Assembly (NCBI GenBank): GCA_001657395.1
Contig: LYSY01000004.1
Location: 310,001-374,000 of the forward strand
Direction: 5' to 3'
DNA length: 64,000 nucleotides
DNA from: Rhodospirillales bacterium BBD 1991-14
GTDB lineage: Bacteria; Pseudomonadota; Alphaproteobacteria; Kiloniellales; Kiloniellaceae
Shown: positions 18,607 through 26,902 of the stretch, piece after piece
Position numbering within the stretch: the stretch's first letter is position 1
Layout: each line of letters starts with the position of its first letter
The notes under the pieces: generated by a model
Told to the model about the DNA's origin: nothing
Database searches by the model: none
What the model saw: the letters and a program-made list of their open reading frames with translations, nothing else
Made by a program: the position numbers and the translations under genes

Positions 18607-20162
18607 GACACGGCACCCCGTGCGGCGACCATGGCGTGCCAGGCCGGAACCAGGGCACGGCGGGTGTCGAGGTAGACGCCGAAGAGCGCGTCGTAGACGG
18701 CGCCAAGGCCCGTGTCGGGCGCTTCGGGCGGCTGCAGCAGGGGCGTGACCCAGGCCTCGGCGCAGGCCGCCATGTCGGCATAGAGACCTTGTTGGACGGC
18801 GGCCATCATCACCGCGCCGGCGGCACCCGCTTCCTCCTGGGCGACGCTGCGCACCGGTGTGCCCAGGGCGGCGGCGAGAATGGTTTTGAGGGCCGCCGAG
18901 CGGGCGGCACCCCCGGTGAGGCGGATCTCGCCCGGCGTCGGCCCCATGGCGGCATAGCAGTCACGCGCGGCCAGGGCGAGGCCTTCGCAGACCGCGCGGA
19001 CGATATCGAACCATCCGGTGGTCTGGTCGAGCCCGGTGAAGCTCGCCCTTGCACTGGGCTCGGCGAAAGGCCCGCGCTCGCCGGCGAGGGAAATGTAGGG
19101 GTGGAAGAGGGCCGCGCCCGGCCGGGCCGCCATGACCCGCTCGTCCAGGCTGGCGAGCAGATCGTGCAGCTCGCGCTCGACTCCCTCGCTTGCCAGCATC
19201 TCGCGGGCGAGCCCCAGCACCCAGTCGATGTTCAGGGTCGCGGCCATGTTGGTCTGCATCTGGGCGTAGGCCGGGCCGGGGAAGGCCATGGTGTAGCCGC
19301 TGCGCTCCTCGTTCAGCACGACGGAGTCCACATCCGGTACGAAGCGCATGTGCATGCCGGTGGACCCGAGCACGGTCAGGCCCGGACGAACGGCGGCATC
19401 GTGCAGCCCGGCGCCCATGGCGCAGCACATGATGTCCACGTAGCCCAGCGAAACCGGCAGGCCGGCGGGCAGACCGGTCGCCGCGGCGGCCGCTGCGCTC
19501 AGGCCATGGGCCTCGGCGGCGCCGTCGACGATCGGCGGCAGCAGGCGGCGCAGATCGGCGAGCCCCAGGGCCTCCAGGACCTCCTCGGCGTAAGCGCGGG
19601 TGCGGTAGTCGCCGAAGGTGAAGACCGCTTCGGTCGGGTCCGAGGCACGCTTTCCGGTGAGGTTGAAGTAGAGCCAGTCCTTGCAGTGCATGGCCGTCGC
19701 GGCACGCTCCAGCAGCTCCGGCTGGTGCCGCTTGATCCAGGTGAGATGCGTGCGCATCTGGCAGACGTTCACGCCGGAACCGGTGGTCCGGTAGATCACG
19801 TCGATTCCGTCGGACTCGGCAATCTCCCGCGCTTCCGCCGCCGCCCGGGCATCCAGCCAGAGCCAGCCGTCGTGGATCGGTGTTCCCTCCGCATCGATCA
19901 GCCAGCAGCCGTCGCCCTGGCCGGTCACCGAAAGCGCAAGCGCGCGCTCGCCAAGCCCCGTCACCTGTTCGCCCAGGTCTTTGAGCACGTCGACCGTGTC
20001 CTGCCAGGTGCGGCGCATGTCCTGTTCGACGCCGCCGCCGGGCAGGGTGACGTAGTGGTTGCGCCGGCTCGTCATCGCGACCTGGCTGCCGCTGAGATCG
20101 AAGGCCACGGCCTTGATCACAGAGGTTCCGGCATCGACGCCGATCAGCAGGTCCCGCGTCAC
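18603..20162 (-). CDS. eryA: FGGY-family kinase, erythritol-kinase (EryA)-like
   Basis: This 519-residue FGGY kinase starts with a GTG at 20162 that overlaps the stop of the preceding ATPase gene. The N-terminal phosphate-1 motif DAGTSVIKAVAFDLSG, the stretch AMHCKDWLYFNLTGKRASDP and the C-terminal LTGGAARS nucleotide motif match, as I recall it, the Brucella/rhizobial erythritol kinase EryA more than glycerol kinase or xylulokinase. Length is also like EryA. It would phosphorylate the imported polyol at a terminal carbon in the cytoplasm. The gene symbol is given by resemblance; another tetritol or pentitol could be the real substrate. The operon context (EryB-like, EryD-like, importer) supports the call. 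Confidence 0.75.
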   Translation of the reverse strand: MTRDLLIGVDAGTSVIKAVAFDLSGSQVAMTSRRNHYVTLPGGGVEQDMRRTWQDTVDVLKDLGEQVTGLGERALALSVTGQGDGCWLIDAEGTPIHDGWLWLDARAAAEAREIAESDGIDVIYRTTGSGVNVCQMRTHLTWIKRHQPELLERAATAMHCKDWLYFNLTGKRASDPTEAVFTFGDYRTRAYAEEVLEALGLADLRRLLPPIVDGAAEAHGLSAAAAAATGLPAGLPVSLGYVDIMCCAMGAGLHDAAVRPGLTVLGSTGMHMRFVPDVDSVVLNEERSGYTMAFPGPAYAQMQTNMAATLNIDWVLGLAREMLASEGVERELHDLLASLDERVMAARPGAALFHPYISLAGERGPFAEPSARASFTGLDQTTGWFDIVRAVCEGLALAARDCYAAMGPTPGEIRLTGGAARSAALKTILAAALGTPVRSVAQEEAGAAGAVMMAAVQQGLYADMAACAEAWVTPLLQPPEAPDTGLGAVYDALFGVYLDTRRALVPAWHAMVAARGAVS

Positions 20163-21286
20163 GCCAGCGCCCCTCCGTGGCTGATCGCCGCTCCGGTCTG
20201 GCTGTCGAAGACGTGCAGGTCGGTCGAGCCCAGGACGACCCCGATGGTCTCGCCCTTCGCATAGGGGGCATGATGGTGTTCGACCGTCACGATGGAGCCG
20301 CCGGCAAAACGCGCGGCGATATGAGTCTGATCGCCGAGCCACTGGTTCGCGGTCACTTCCGCGGGCGCCCCTTCGGCCGCGAGGCGGACTGCATGGGGCC
20401 GCACGCCCAGAGTAACGCGCAGCTTCTGCGCCAGCGTATGGCGCAGCGCCTCGGAAAACTCCTCTTCCGCATAATCCAGGACGACGCCGCCGGAAAGGCC
20501 GAAGCGCAGGCGTCCGCCGTCGGCCCGCACTTCGGCTTCGAAGACGTTCATCGGCGGCTCGCCGATGAAGGTCCCGGTGAAGAGGTTGGCGGGCCGGTCC
20601 TTGAGGTGGGCCGGGCTGTCGAACTGCTGCAGGAGGCCGTCTTCCATGACGGCAATCCGGTCGGCCAGGGCGTTGGCCTCGGTCTGGTCGTGGGTCACCA
20701 GGATCGCGGTCAGGCCGCGCTCCTTGATGTAGAACTTGATGCGTCCGCGCAGCAGGGCCCGCAGCTGCGGCTCCAATTGGCCCATGGGCTCGTCCAGCAG
20801 GTAGAGGCCTGCGTCGCGGATCAGGGCACGCCCCAGGCTCGCCCGCTGTTGCTGTCCGCCGGAAATGGAGCTGGGATAGCGGTCGAGAACGTCCTCGATC
20901 TCCAGCATATGCGCCATCTCGCCGACGCGCTCTGCGACCGCGGTCTTGCTCAGCGAAGACGACTTCAGCGCGAAGGTGATATTTTCCCGCACCGTCAGCG
21001 GCGGATAGAGGGAGTAGCCTTCGAAGGCCATGGCGACGTTGCGCTTGGCCGGCGCCAGGCGGTGAATCTCGCGGCCGTCCAGGCGGATGCTGCCCTTGGT
21101 TGCCTCCTCGAAGCCGGCAATCATGCGCAGGGTGGAGGTCTTGCCGCAGCCGGAGGAGCCCAGCAGGGCGACGATCTCACCAGGCGCCACCGTCATGTCC
21201 AGGCTGCGCACGGCATGGACCTGCCGCGCGCCGCCGGCGTTGTAGATCTTGTCGACCGCCTCCAGTTGCAGCTTGGCTTCGCTCAT
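20159..21286 (-). CDS. Polyol ABC transporter ATP-binding protein 2 (mostly canonical NBD)
   Basis: This 375-residue MalK-type ATPase starts at the ATG at 21286 overlapping the stop of the first ATPase gene. The Walker A GSSGCGKT (43-50), signature ISGGQQQR (141-148), Walker B LLDEP with catalytic E166 and H-loop H199 (VTHDQTEAN) are canonical. Two positions deviate: the Q-loop glutamine is Glu (AFEGYSLYP, E89) and the D-loop aspartate is Glu (GQLEP, E172). A C-terminal TOBE-type domain follows. The adjacent ATPase has complementary defects, so the two very probably form a heterodimer, as in rhizobial importers with two ATPases such as GlpS/GlpT for glycerol. Confidence 0.9.
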   Translation of the reverse strand: MSEAKLQLEAVDKIYNAGGARQVHAVRSLDMTVAPGEIVALLGSSGCGKTSTLRMIAGFEEATKGSIRLDGREIHRLAPAKRNVAMAFEGYSLYPPLTVRENITFALKSSSLSKTAVAERVGEMAHMLEIEDVLDRYPSSISGGQQQRASLGRALIRDAGLYLLDEPMGQLEPQLRALLRGRIKFYIKERGLTAILVTHDQTEANALADRIAVMEDGLLQQFDSPAHLKDRPANLFTGTFIGEPPMNVFEAEVRADGGRLRFGLSGGVVLDYAEEEFSEALRHTLAQKLRVTLGVRPHAVRLAAEGAPAEVTANQWLGDQTHIAARFAGGSIVTVEHHHAPYAKGETIGVVLGSTDLHVFDSQTGAAISHGGALA

Positions 21287-22395
21287 GCCGCGGCCTCGCT
21301 GGTGCTGCCGCCGTCGCGGTCCGGGACGATGCGGGCCTGGGTGGCGCGGTCGAAGAGCAGGGCGTCTGTGGCTTCCACGGCGATCTGCGCGGCACCGCTG
21401 GCCGGCGCCGGCGTGCCGGCAGGGCGGGAGATCAGAATCTCGCGGCCGCGCGCGGTGACGACCAGGGTCACGGTCTTCTCGTTGAAGGGCGTTTCCGCCT
21501 CGATCATCACCGGGATGCCGTCCTCGCCGGCAGAGAAGCGCAGCGCCTCCGGCCTCAGGCCCAAAACACAATCGCGCCCGACCGCGGCCTCCAGGCCGGC
21601 ATTGAGGGGCACATGCTGATTGGACAGACGGGCGAAGATACCGACCCCATCCTTTTCCGGCACCACGTCCAGCAGGTTGATGGTCGGATCGCCGAAGAGC
21701 CGGGCGATCTCGATGGAGGCTGGGCGCCTGTAGATTTCCTCCGGCGTGCCGACCTGGGCGATGGTCCCGCCGGAGAGCACGGCGATGCGGTCGCCCAGCG
21801 CCATGGCCTCCTTGTAGTCCTGGGTGACATAGATCACCGTGGCGCCCTGGTCCGCCAGCAGCCGCGGCAGTTCCAGGCGCATTTCGAAGCGCAGCTTGGC
21901 ATCGACGTTGCGCAGGGGGTCGTCGAGCAGCAGCAGTCCGGGGGAGGCGGCGAGCGCCCGGGCCAGGGCCGTGCGCTGCTTCTGCCCGTTGGAAAGCGCG
22001 CGCGGCGCGTGGCTCAGCACGTGGTCGATCTTCAGGAGCTTCGCCACCCGCTCCACGCCCTCGCGCACCGCATCGCGCGGGCGGCGCTGGGCCGTCAGCG
22101 GGCTGGCGATGTTGTCGAAGGCGGTCATATGCGGGAAGAGCGCGAAGTTCTGGAAGGCCATGCCGATGCCGCGGTGTTCCGGCGGAACGTCCTGCATGTC
22201 TTCGCCGCCGATCAGGATACGGCCTTGCTCGGGGTCGACGGCCCCGGCAATGCAGCGCAGCAACACGGTCTTGCCGGCGCCGGAGGGGCCGAAGAGCGTG
22301 AGGGTTTCGCCGTCCTCGACGGTGAGATCGATTCCGTCCAGCACCGCCTCGCCCTTGAAGCGCTTGGTCAGGTCTTCGATGTGCAGCTCCGGCAT
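21283..22395 (-). CDS. Polyol ABC transporter ATP-binding protein 1 (degenerate catalytic residues)
   Basis: This 370-residue MalK-type ATPase has Walker A GPSGAGKT (36-43) and a normal Q-loop (AFQNFALFP, Q82). Three catalytic positions are altered: the signature is LSNGQKQR instead of LSGGQ, the Walker B glutamate is Asp (LLLLDDP, D159) and the H-loop histidine is Gln (VTQDYKEAM, Q192). The D-loop is normal (RNVDAK). One of the two ATP sites in the presumed heterodimer would therefore hydrolyse poorly or not at all. A C-terminal TOBE-like domain is present. It lies 4 bases after the MalG-type permease gene and overlaps the second ATPase gene. Confidence 0.9.
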   Translation of the reverse strand: MPELHIEDLTKRFKGEAVLDGIDLTVEDGETLTLFGPSGAGKTVLLRCIAGAVDPEQGRILIGGEDMQDVPPEHRGIGMAFQNFALFPHMTAFDNIASPLTAQRRPRDAVREGVERVAKLLKIDHVLSHAPRALSNGQKQRTALARALAASPGLLLLDDPLRNVDAKLRFEMRLELPRLLADQGATVIYVTQDYKEAMALGDRIAVLSGGTIAQVGTPEEIYRRPASIEIARLFGDPTINLLDVVPEKDGVGIFARLSNQHVPLNAGLEAAVGRDCVLGLRPEALRFSAGEDGIPVMIEAETPFNEKTVTLVVTARGREILISRPAGTPAPASGAAQIAVEATDALLFDRATQARIVPDRDGGSTSEAAA

Positions 22396-22399
22396 GGCG

Positions 22400-23257
22400 C
22401 TACCCCTTCACCGCGCCGAGGGAGAGGCCCTCGACCAGATACCGTTGGGCGTAGAGCGCCAGCGCCAGGGTCGGCGCGATCGACAGCACGATGGCGGCGG
22501 CGATCTGGCCATACTGGATGCCGGAGGCGGTGACGAAGGCGAGTGCGCCGACGGTCACCGGCTGCTTGTCGGCGGAGGCCAGCACCAGGGCGAAGATGAA
22601 ATTGTTCCAGGCGAAGATGAAGGCGAGCAGCCCTGCAGCGGCGATGCCCGGCCCGGCCAGCGGCAGGGCGATGCGCCGGAAGGTCGAGAGCCAGGAATGG
22701 CCGGCGATGCGGTAGGCGTGTTCCAGGTCCGGACTGATATCCTCGAAGTAGCCGCGCACGATCCAGAGGATGAGCGGCAGGCAGATGAGCTGATAGACCC
22801 AGATCAGTCCGAGATAGGTGTTGGCCAGACCGATCTGCTGGAAATAGAGCGACAGCGGCAGCAGTACGAGGAGCGGCGGTGCGAAGCGGAAAGAGAGCAA
22901 GGTGAAGGCGACCTCTTCCGAGCCGCGGAACTTGTGGCGTGCGAAGGCATAGGCCGCCGGCACGCCCAGCAGCAGGGCCACGGCGACCGAGCCGACGGAC
23001 AGCAGAATCGAGTTCCAGAGGTTGTCCATGAAGGCGATGCCCATGGAGGCGACGTTGGAGTCCAGCCGGCCGGCGATGATGGCGACGTAGTTCCCGAATG
23101 TCGGTTCGAAGACCATGGAGGGCGGGCTGCGCAGGATGGTTTCGTTGGTCTGCAGGCTCATGAGCACGATCCAGAAGATCGGGAACATGAAGAAGAGGAC
23201 CACAGCCGTCAGCGCGATGCCGCGCAGCCAGCGTTCGATCGGGGACATGTGGTCCAT
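22400..23257 (-). CDS. Polyol ABC transporter permease, MalG type
   Basis: This 285-residue inner-membrane permease has six membrane segments. The EAA-type loop near residues 180-200 (SPDLEHAYRIAGHSWLSTF) is diverged from the usual EAA-G consensus. The C-terminus EGLSLGAVKG is typical of MalG proteins. A good ribosome binding site (GGGGAGGTCTGAGCC) lies in the 3-base gap and the end of the preceding permease gene. It forms the pore with the MalF-type protein at 23261-24184. Confidence 0.9.
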   Translation of the reverse strand: MDHMSPIERWLRGIALTAVVLFFMFPIFWIVLMSLQTNETILRSPPSMVFEPTFGNYVAIIAGRLDSNVASMGIAFMDNLWNSILLSVGSVAVALLLGVPAAYAFARHKFRGSEEVAFTLLSFRFAPPLLVLLPLSLYFQQIGLANTYLGLIWVYQLICLPLILWIVRGYFEDISPDLEHAYRIAGHSWLSTFRRIALPLAGPGIAAAGLLAFIFAWNNFIFALVLASADKQPVTVGALAFVTASGIQYGQIAAAIVLSIAPTLALALYAQRYLVEGLSLGAVKG

Positions 23258-23260
23258 GGC

Positions 23261-24184
23261 TCAGACCTCCCCTCTGGCGCGCTCGCGCAGGCGCAGCCAG
23301 TTCTTGATGAAGATGTTGGAGAGGAAATAGGTGATCACCCAGAGGATCATCAAAAGCGCCGCCGAGCGGCCGACGTTGGTCGACTGGAAGAAGTTCAGAT
23401 AGGCCTCCACCTGGAAGACCATCAGGGTGTCTCCGGGCCCGCCCTGGGTCATGGCGTAGATGATGTCGAACTGCTGGATCGAATCCAGCAGCCGGAACAG
23501 CGAAGCGGTGAGAATGTAGGGCATCAGCATCGGCAGCGTGATGCGCCAGAACTGCTGGAAGCGCGGCACCCCGTCGAGCGCCGCCGCCTCGAAGGGCTGG
23601 GTCGGCAGGGAGCGCAGGCCCGCCAGCAGCAGGATCATGATGAAGGGCGTGTAGACCCAGATGTCCACCAGCACCACGGTGAAGAGTGCGGTGTCGGGCG
23701 AGGAGCCCCAGCGGAAATCGGGGAAGCCGAGCTGGGCGGCGAAGTAGCTGAGGATGCCGAAGTTCGGGTTGGTCATCAGCTTCCACATCAGCGCCGCCAG
23801 GGCCGGCGCCGTCATCAGCGGCATCAGCAGCATGATGGAGATGAAGTTGTTGAGGCGCGTGCGCTTTTTCAGCAAGAGCGCGATGCCGAGGCCCAGCAGC
23901 AGCTCCAGCCCGACGGTCAGGAAGGCATAGGTGAGGGAGACCTGAAGGGTGTTCCAGAAGTCGGGATCGGTGAGGAAGTTCAGGTAGTTCTCGCCCCAGT
24001 TCATGCCCCGGTTCCAGGGCTGGGACAGGCGGAAGCGCTGCAGCGAGTAATAGACCGCGGTGAAGAAGGGGATGAGGATGGCGATGCAGACCAGAAGCGC
24101 CGGCAGGCTCAGGAGATAGGGCAACAGGCGGCGCGACACCGCAAACCGGCGTCGGGGTATCGAGATGTCGCTCGCCGCTGCCAT
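23261..24184 (-). CDS. Polyol ABC transporter permease, MalF type
   Basis: This 307-residue permease has an N-terminal cytoplasmic tail and six membrane segments (first near residues 25-45). The EAA loop FEAAALDGVPRFQQFWRI lies near residues 205-225. The ribosome binding site GGGAGAGGAAACCCT precedes the ATG at 24184. It is separated from the upstream binding-protein gene by 118 bases that contain a hairpin, so expression of the membrane genes is probably lower than that of the binding protein. Confidence 0.91.
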   Translation of the reverse strand: MAAASDISIPRRRFAVSRRLLPYLLSLPALLVCIAILIPFFTAVYYSLQRFRLSQPWNRGMNWGENYLNFLTDPDFWNTLQVSLTYAFLTVGLELLLGLGIALLLKKRTRLNNFISIMLLMPLMTAPALAALMWKLMTNPNFGILSYFAAQLGFPDFRWGSSPDTALFTVVLVDIWVYTPFIMILLLAGLRSLPTQPFEAAALDGVPRFQQFWRITLPMLMPYILTASLFRLLDSIQQFDIIYAMTQGGPGDTLMVFQVEAYLNFFQSTNVGRSAALLMILWVITYFLSNIFIKNWLRLRERARGEV

Positions 24185-24265
24185 AGGGTTTCCTCTCCCG
24201 GGCTTTCCTCAACCCACCCCGATCCTGCAGGCCTGTCGGTCCGGGGACAAGACGTCCGAAAGGCA

Positions 24266-24289
24266 GCGGCCCGCCGGGAAGCGGGCCGC
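24266..24289 (-). terminator. Intercistronic hairpin between binding-protein and permease genes
   Basis: A 9-bp perfect GC stem (GCGGCCCGC / GCGGGCCGC, 24266-24274 and 24281-24289) with a 6-base loop lies 13 bases beyond the stop of the binding-protein gene on the minus strand. It is followed by only a short U-poor tail. Such elements commonly protect the 3' end of binding-protein mRNA or terminate part of transcription. Which of the two applies here is inferred from position only. Confidence 0.6.
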
Positions 24290-24302
24290 CGACAACAGGG
24301 GG

Positions 24303-25745
24303 TCAGCCGAGACCGGCGTCCTGGAGCTGACGGTTGACGCTCTCGGCCAACTGGTCGAGGCCCTCGTCCACGGGCAGCTCCTTGGCCACCATCTTCTGCA
24401 GGCTGGAGGCCCACTCGGTGGTCAGGTCGAAGAACAGCGGCTGGGCCGTGAACTTGATGCTGGCCCCGGGCGCGGAGACATCGTGCATGGCGACGTAGCC
24501 CGGATAGCTCTTGTCCAGCCTTTCGCGAAAGCCGCTGTCGGCCCAGACCGACTCGCGCACAGGATTGACGAAGTCCATCTGCGTCGCGCCGAAGAGCCCG
24601 TGCTCCGGTCCTGAGGCCCACTGCATGAAGTACCAGGCCGCGTCCTTGTTGCTGGAGAAGTTGGACATGGAGAGCGACCAGATCCAGATGTTGGGCGTCG
24701 GCGCCGAGGCGGCGGGGTTGGCTGCGAAAGGCGCATAGGCCAGCTTGCCGGCCATGGCGTTGTCGCCGCCGTTCATGAAATAGCCGAGAATGTCGGCATC
24801 GAAGATCATCGCCGACTTGCCGGCGCCCAGGTCTGTGCCGACCTGGTACCAGGTGTGGGACGACCAGTCGGCCGCGCCGCTTTCCTGGATCATGCGCACC
24901 CAGTCTGCATGGAAGGCCTTCGAGCTGGCGGTGTTCATCGCCGCCGAGAGCTTGCCGTCGCCGGACAGGTTCAGATCCTGCTCGCCGAAGTTCGCGTAGG
25001 CGGAAAGGAAGCCCGGGTGGATGGTGGCCCAGCTGCGCGAGCCGCGCACGCCGATGCCGTAGACACCGTCGATGTCCTTGGTGGCCTTGGCGGCGACCTC
25101 GATCAGCTCGCTCATGTTGGTGGGCACCGAGGCGCCGATCTGCTGCAGCATGCCGGCGTTGTAGGCCAGGTTGTTCTGCTCGTAGCCCCAGGGGATGCAC
25201 CACTGCTTGGCGTCGTCCGAGCCCAGCTCGCCGCCGGGCCGGCCGTTCCAGGCGCAGGACTTGCGCACGCCCTCCAGCATGTCCTCCCAGTTATAGGTCG
25301 GCGATGTCTTGTCGCTGTCCTGGATCCACTCGTTGAGGTCGGGAATCCAGCCCGCCGGCCCATAGGTCCAGGTCATGTAGGCGCCGGTCATGAAGGCGTC
25401 GTACTCGCTGGAACGCGAGGAGAGGGCGGCCGTCACCTTGTCGAAGTAGACGTCCTCCGGGAAGATGTCATAGGCCACCTCCATGCCGGTCAGGGCCTTG
25501 AAGTTGTCCAGGTTGGCGATCATGGCGTCTGTGTAGGGGTGTTTGTTCAGCAGCAGCTTCACCCCGGTGCCGGCGTGCTTCTTCCAGTCGAAGTCGGCGG
25601 CCATGGCCTGGGTGGACACCATGTTCACAAGGACCCCGGCGGTCCCGGCGGAAACGCCCAGGGCACCGAGGGCGCGGATCAGGCTGCGGCGGCTCATCTG
25701 TCCGCGGCGGAACGCGTCAATGAGATCCTTTTCTTTCTCGTACAT
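24303..25745 (-). CDS. Polyol ABC transporter substrate-binding protein
   Basis: This 480-residue family-1 solute-binding protein starts at the ATG at 25745, preceded by GGGAGGAACACA. A twin-arginine-like signal (MSRRSLIRALGALG, around residues 17-30) comes after a short charged leader and ends near QAMAAD, so Tat export is likely. The mature part contains motifs such as FPEDVYFDKVTAAL, WCIPWGYEQNNLAYN and DAAWYFMQWASGPEH. It is large for the family, like polyol and glycerol binding proteins of rhizobia. It lies 52 bases downstream of the EryD-like regulator gene and is the first structural gene of the import and catabolic operon. Confidence 0.9.
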   Translation of the reverse strand: MYEKEKDLIDAFRRGQMSRRSLIRALGALGVSAGTAGVLVNMVSTQAMAADFDWKKHAGTGVKLLLNKHPYTDAMIANLDNFKALTGMEVAYDIFPEDVYFDKVTAALSSRSSEYDAFMTGAYMTWTYGPAGWIPDLNEWIQDSDKTSPTYNWEDMLEGVRKSCAWNGRPGGELGSDDAKQWCIPWGYEQNNLAYNAGMLQQIGASVPTNMSELIEVAAKATKDIDGVYGIGVRGSRSWATIHPGFLSAYANFGEQDLNLSGDGKLSAAMNTASSKAFHADWVRMIQESGAADWSSHTWYQVGTDLGAGKSAMIFDADILGYFMNGGDNAMAGKLAYAPFAANPAASAPTPNIWIWSLSMSNFSSNKDAAWYFMQWASGPEHGLFGATQMDFVNPVRESVWADSGFRERLDKSYPGYVAMHDVSAPGASIKFTAQPLFFDLTTEWASSLQKMVAKELPVDEGLDQLAESVNRQLQDAGLG

Positions 25746-25797
25746 TGTGTTCCTCCCGTTTGCTCTTGTTTTGCTGGTCTGTGGAAGTCGTTGCGCC

Positions 25798-26775
25798 TCA
25801 CAGTTCTTCGACAAGGCGTCGAGCAGTCGCCTCGTCGACAATCAATCCGCTGAGCAGGCCGCTGCGCAGGCCGGCGCGAATGGCGGCCAGCTTGCTCTCG
25901 CCACCGGCGATGGCGACGACCTCCCGGCCGCGCAGGCTTTCCAGGCCAGGCGCCATCACCCGCTCGTCGTAGGGGGTTTCCAGCGCCTCGCCGTCTGCCG
26001 TCAGGAACTGGCCCAGGATCTCCGCCGCGGCGCCCCTGCGCTTCAGTTCGTCGATGGCATCGGGCTGATCCAAGGCCGCGGCAGAGGCGCCGCCGTCGGC
26101 GCTTTCGGTGTTGCCGATACCGGCGATCACCAGAGAAGCCTTGCCGATCAGGTCCATGGTGGCCGAGAGGCCGGACTGCGCCATCATCACCCGCTTGTCC
26201 TCGGCGGAGTTGGCGAAGAGCGGCGCCGGCATCAGGTAGGCCTCGGCGTTTGTCTTGCGGGCGAGGTTGTGGATCACGTCATAGGGGTTGGCCGCATAGC
26301 TGCGGGTCAGGCCGCCCAGCATCGATACGAAGCGGATCCGTTCGCCCGGCGTGCGCCCCATGGCGTCGACCGAGGCGGCGATGGTGCGGCCATGGCCGAT
26401 GCCGATGACACGGTGGGCGCCGGAAGCCACCACCTGCATCAGATAGTCGGCCCCCACGGCGCTGAGGGCACGCAGCGGGAGCGGTCCGGGTTCCAGGGCA
26501 TCCATGGCGACGCGGCACAGCGAGAGCCCGTAGGCCGCCATCAGGCGGGTTTCCAGGTCGACGCAGTCGGCGGATTCGATGTCGACGAAGACACGGACCA
26601 GCCCTTCGCTCTGGGCGCGGGCGATGTAGCGGTGGGCGCGGGTGTTGGGGACGCTGAGGCGCTTGGCGACCTCGCTCTGGGTCAGGCCGCCGACGAAATG
26701 CAGCCAAGCGGCACGGGCCGCCATCTCCGCCTCCTGACGGGCGTTCGCTCCCCCAAATCGTGCCGGCGTGGACAT
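25798..26775 (-). CDS. eryD: SorC-family regulator, EryD-like
   Basis: This 325-residue regulator starts at the ATG at 26775; the longer open frame upstream is a shadow. It has an N-terminal helix-turn-helix (LTQSEVAKRLSVPNTRAHR, about residues 30-50) and the SorC effector domain, with VIGIGHGRTIAASV, RFVSMLGGLTRSYAANPYD and a C-terminal VVAIAGGESKLAAI. The phrase LGGLTRSYAANPYDVIH closely resembles my recollection of EryD, the erythritol-responsive repressor of Brucella and rhizobia. It sits directly upstream of the importer genes, so it likely represses this operon until a tetritol phosphate binds. An inverted repeat just upstream of its start may be its own operator. Confidence 0.85.
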   Translation of the reverse strand: MSTPARFGGANARQEAEMAARAAWLHFVGGLTQSEVAKRLSVPNTRAHRYIARAQSEGLVRVFVDIESADCVDLETRLMAAYGLSLCRVAMDALEPGPLPLRALSAVGADYLMQVVASGAHRVIGIGHGRTIAASVDAMGRTPGERIRFVSMLGGLTRSYAANPYDVIHNLARKTNAEAYLMPAPLFANSAEDKRVMMAQSGLSATMDLIGKASLVIAGIGNTESADGGASAAALDQPDAIDELKRRGAAAEILGQFLTADGEALETPYDERVMAPGLESLRGREVVAIAGGESKLAAIRAGLRSGLLSGLIVDEATARRLVEEL

Positions 26776-26787
26776 CGCGGCCTTCGT

Positions 26788-26801
26788 TGAAATTATTTTC
26801 A
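26788..26801. promoter_or_regulatory. Inverted repeat upstream of the EryD-like gene, candidate operator
   Basis: TGAAATTATTTTCA is an inverted repeat (TGAAA, 4-base spacer, TTTCA) starting 13 bases upstream of the regulator's ATG. A second, weaker GAA-N5-TTC element (GAATATTTTTC) follows within about 15 bases. The stretch is AT-rich in a GC-rich surrounding. Its position suggests autoregulation by the SorC protein. This is inferred from symmetry and place only. Confidence 0.45.
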
Positions 26802-26902
26802 GTTGTGGAATATTTTTCGAAACCGGCGCGAATGTCAACCGCCGCGGTGCCCCACCAGGGTTGAGGACCGAGGGCTCCGCAGGCGCTAAGGGGGTTTGAA
26901 GG

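Noticed and set aside
21839-24337. An 832-codon open frame on the plus strand opposite the ATPase and permease genes
   Set aside because: It crosses several real genes on the minus strand and gives a biased low-complexity sequence rich in Gly, Arg and Gln; a shadow frame.
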